From contig JAESRM010000257.1 of NCBI GenBank assembly GCA_016764635.1, forward strand, positions 1-5,840: 5,840 nucleotides of DNA. The letters run 5' to 3'. Of the stretch, positions 5,169-5,840 are shown one piece after another. How positions within the stretch are numbered: position 1 is the stretch's first letter; each line of letters starts with the position of its first letter. Source of the stretch: Planctomycetota bacterium. GTDB lineage: Bacteria; Planctomycetota; UBA1135; GCA-002686595. The notes below the pieces were generated by a model. The model saw nothing but the letters and a program-made list of their open reading frames with translations. It was not told the DNA's origin and searched no databases. A program made the position numbers and the translations under genes.

Positions 5169-5840
5169 AACGGCATGACCTGCAACTCGGCCACGAACGC
5201 CTCGCAAGCCAGGGCCCCCAGCCGCATGCCATTCGCATTCCAATGGGGATCGACAGGGCCCACGTAAAGGTCCTGCTGCAAGGCCACTTCATCGAACACC
5301 GGAAACAGATTCAGGGTCTGGATGCCCGCGCGCTGACTCGCGCCAGCGAGCGCATTGGAAAGGGTTTCACGCCGGTATTCGGGATAACGCTTGGTGTCGA
5401 TCTTGAGCCAGGACTCAGGATCCATGTCCGGCCCACCGGGAACGACCACCGCCACCAACGGGATCGAAGCCCGCTCGCAAAGCACTCGAATCTCGCGCAG
5501 GATGGCCTCCGCCAAACGCACCTTATACAGGCTCGAAGGCCAATTCGGTTTGAGCGCCACATCCGCGTCGTACACGTCGCGCATCAAGCTGATGACCGCG
5601 GTTTCGCCTTGCTGCGCGTGGGCCACATAGTCCTCGCGATGGGCGCGCAAGTAGTCCGCCATAGAAGCGGTGTTGCTACGCGTCGCAGGCTGCCAGGCCT
5701 GGAGTTCCTTATGCATGGACCACAAGCGCTGTAAGCCCCAACGCTTCGACACCGCCAGGTTCAACTCAAACCAAGCGCGCTCCTCCGGGCGAATACTGGC
5801 CTCGGTGCGAACGAGCCCACCCTGCGCATCGAGCCCCATC
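5153..5840 (-). CDS. SGNH/GDSL-type hydrolase or O-acyltransferase-like protein, C-terminal part (5' truncated)
   Basis: The frame is open to the right edge of the window, and the ATG at complement 5839 is probably internal, so about 228 C-terminal residues are visible. The late motif VDPHWNANGMRLGA (D197 and H199 in this partial numbering) matches the catalytic Asp-His block of SGNH-fold proteins, especially the cell-surface O-acetyltransferase/esterase group in which D-x-H-W-N is common. Before it, a strand IPLVAVVVPGGPD (126-138) and then GIQTLNLFPVFDEV (172-185) fit the central beta-strands of the fold. The nucleophile Ser block (GDS) and the oxyanion Gly/Asn blocks should lie upstream and are not seen. 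No membrane segment is visible in this part. Likely roles are acetylation or deacetylation of an envelope polysaccharide, but the substrate is unknown. The lipoprotein gene follows 128 bases downstream on the same strand. Confidence 0.65.
   Translation of the reverse strand, partial: MGLDAQGGLVRTEASIRPEERAWFELNLAVSKRWGLQRLWSMHKELQAWQPATRSNTASMADYLRAHREDYVAHAQQGETAVISLMRDVYDADVALKPNWPSSLYKVRLAEAILREIRVLCERASIPLVAVVVPGGPDMDPESWLKIDTKRYPEYRRETLSNALAGASQRAGIQTLNLFPVFDEVALQQDLYVGPVDPHWNANGMRLGALACEAFVAELQVMPFLREH

Noticed and set aside
5156..5734. 192-codon plus-strand frame opposite the SGNH gene
   Set aside because: The minus strand shows the SGNH Asp-His motif and coherent strands. The plus-strand translation has no recognisable motif.

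Overview
This window comes from a GC-rich bacterial chromosome. The genes are tightly packed and codon third positions are strongly G/C. No marker fixes the taxon. The lipoprotein, PilZ and CPA1 antiporter genes point to a Gram-negative-type, environmental bacterium, but this is inference and I would not name a phylum. There is no rRNA or tRNA gene, CRISPR array, transposase, phage gene or recognisable defence system.

Layout, left to right. (1) Positions 1-1574 on the plus strand hold the end of a biotin-dependent acyl-CoA carboxylase/decarboxylase operon: the C-terminal ~60% of a GcdA-like carboxyltransferase, translationally coupled through TAATG to a biotin carboxyl carrier protein. The carrier has a degenerate biotinyl-like half in front of the real one. 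(2) Positions 1574-1923 are a 350-bp intergenic element that begins on the last base of the carrier stop codon. It consists of two long hairpin repeats in inverted orientation around a ~69-bp core. This is the most unusual structure in the window. (3) Positions 1924-2121 contain no convincing intact gene, only a short ORF with a good ribosome binding site whose start resembles the beginning of an ArsR-type winged helix. (4) Positions 2122-2904 encode a protein with two PilZ-type c-di-GMP binding domains. (5) Positions 2981-4582 encode a CPA1-family Na+/H+ antiporter with a charged cytoplasmic tail.

(6) The strand then switches. A 138-residue orphan lipoprotein (complement 4608-5024) converges on the antiporter gene and has its own sigma70-like promoter. 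Upstream of it lies the C-terminal part of an SGNH/GDSL-type hydrolase or O-acyltransferase (complement 5153-5840), cut by the window edge. A 16-bp inverted repeat sits at the SGNH stop codon, beside the lipoprotein promoter.

Functionally this looks like an ordinary chromosomal stretch: biotin-dependent carboxylation, c-di-GMP signalling, cation/pH homeostasis and cell-envelope genes. I see no evidence that these genes form one pathway. The element worth pursuing is the 1574-1923 double-hairpin repeat, which looks like a BIME- or MITE-like dispersed element or a structured RNA.
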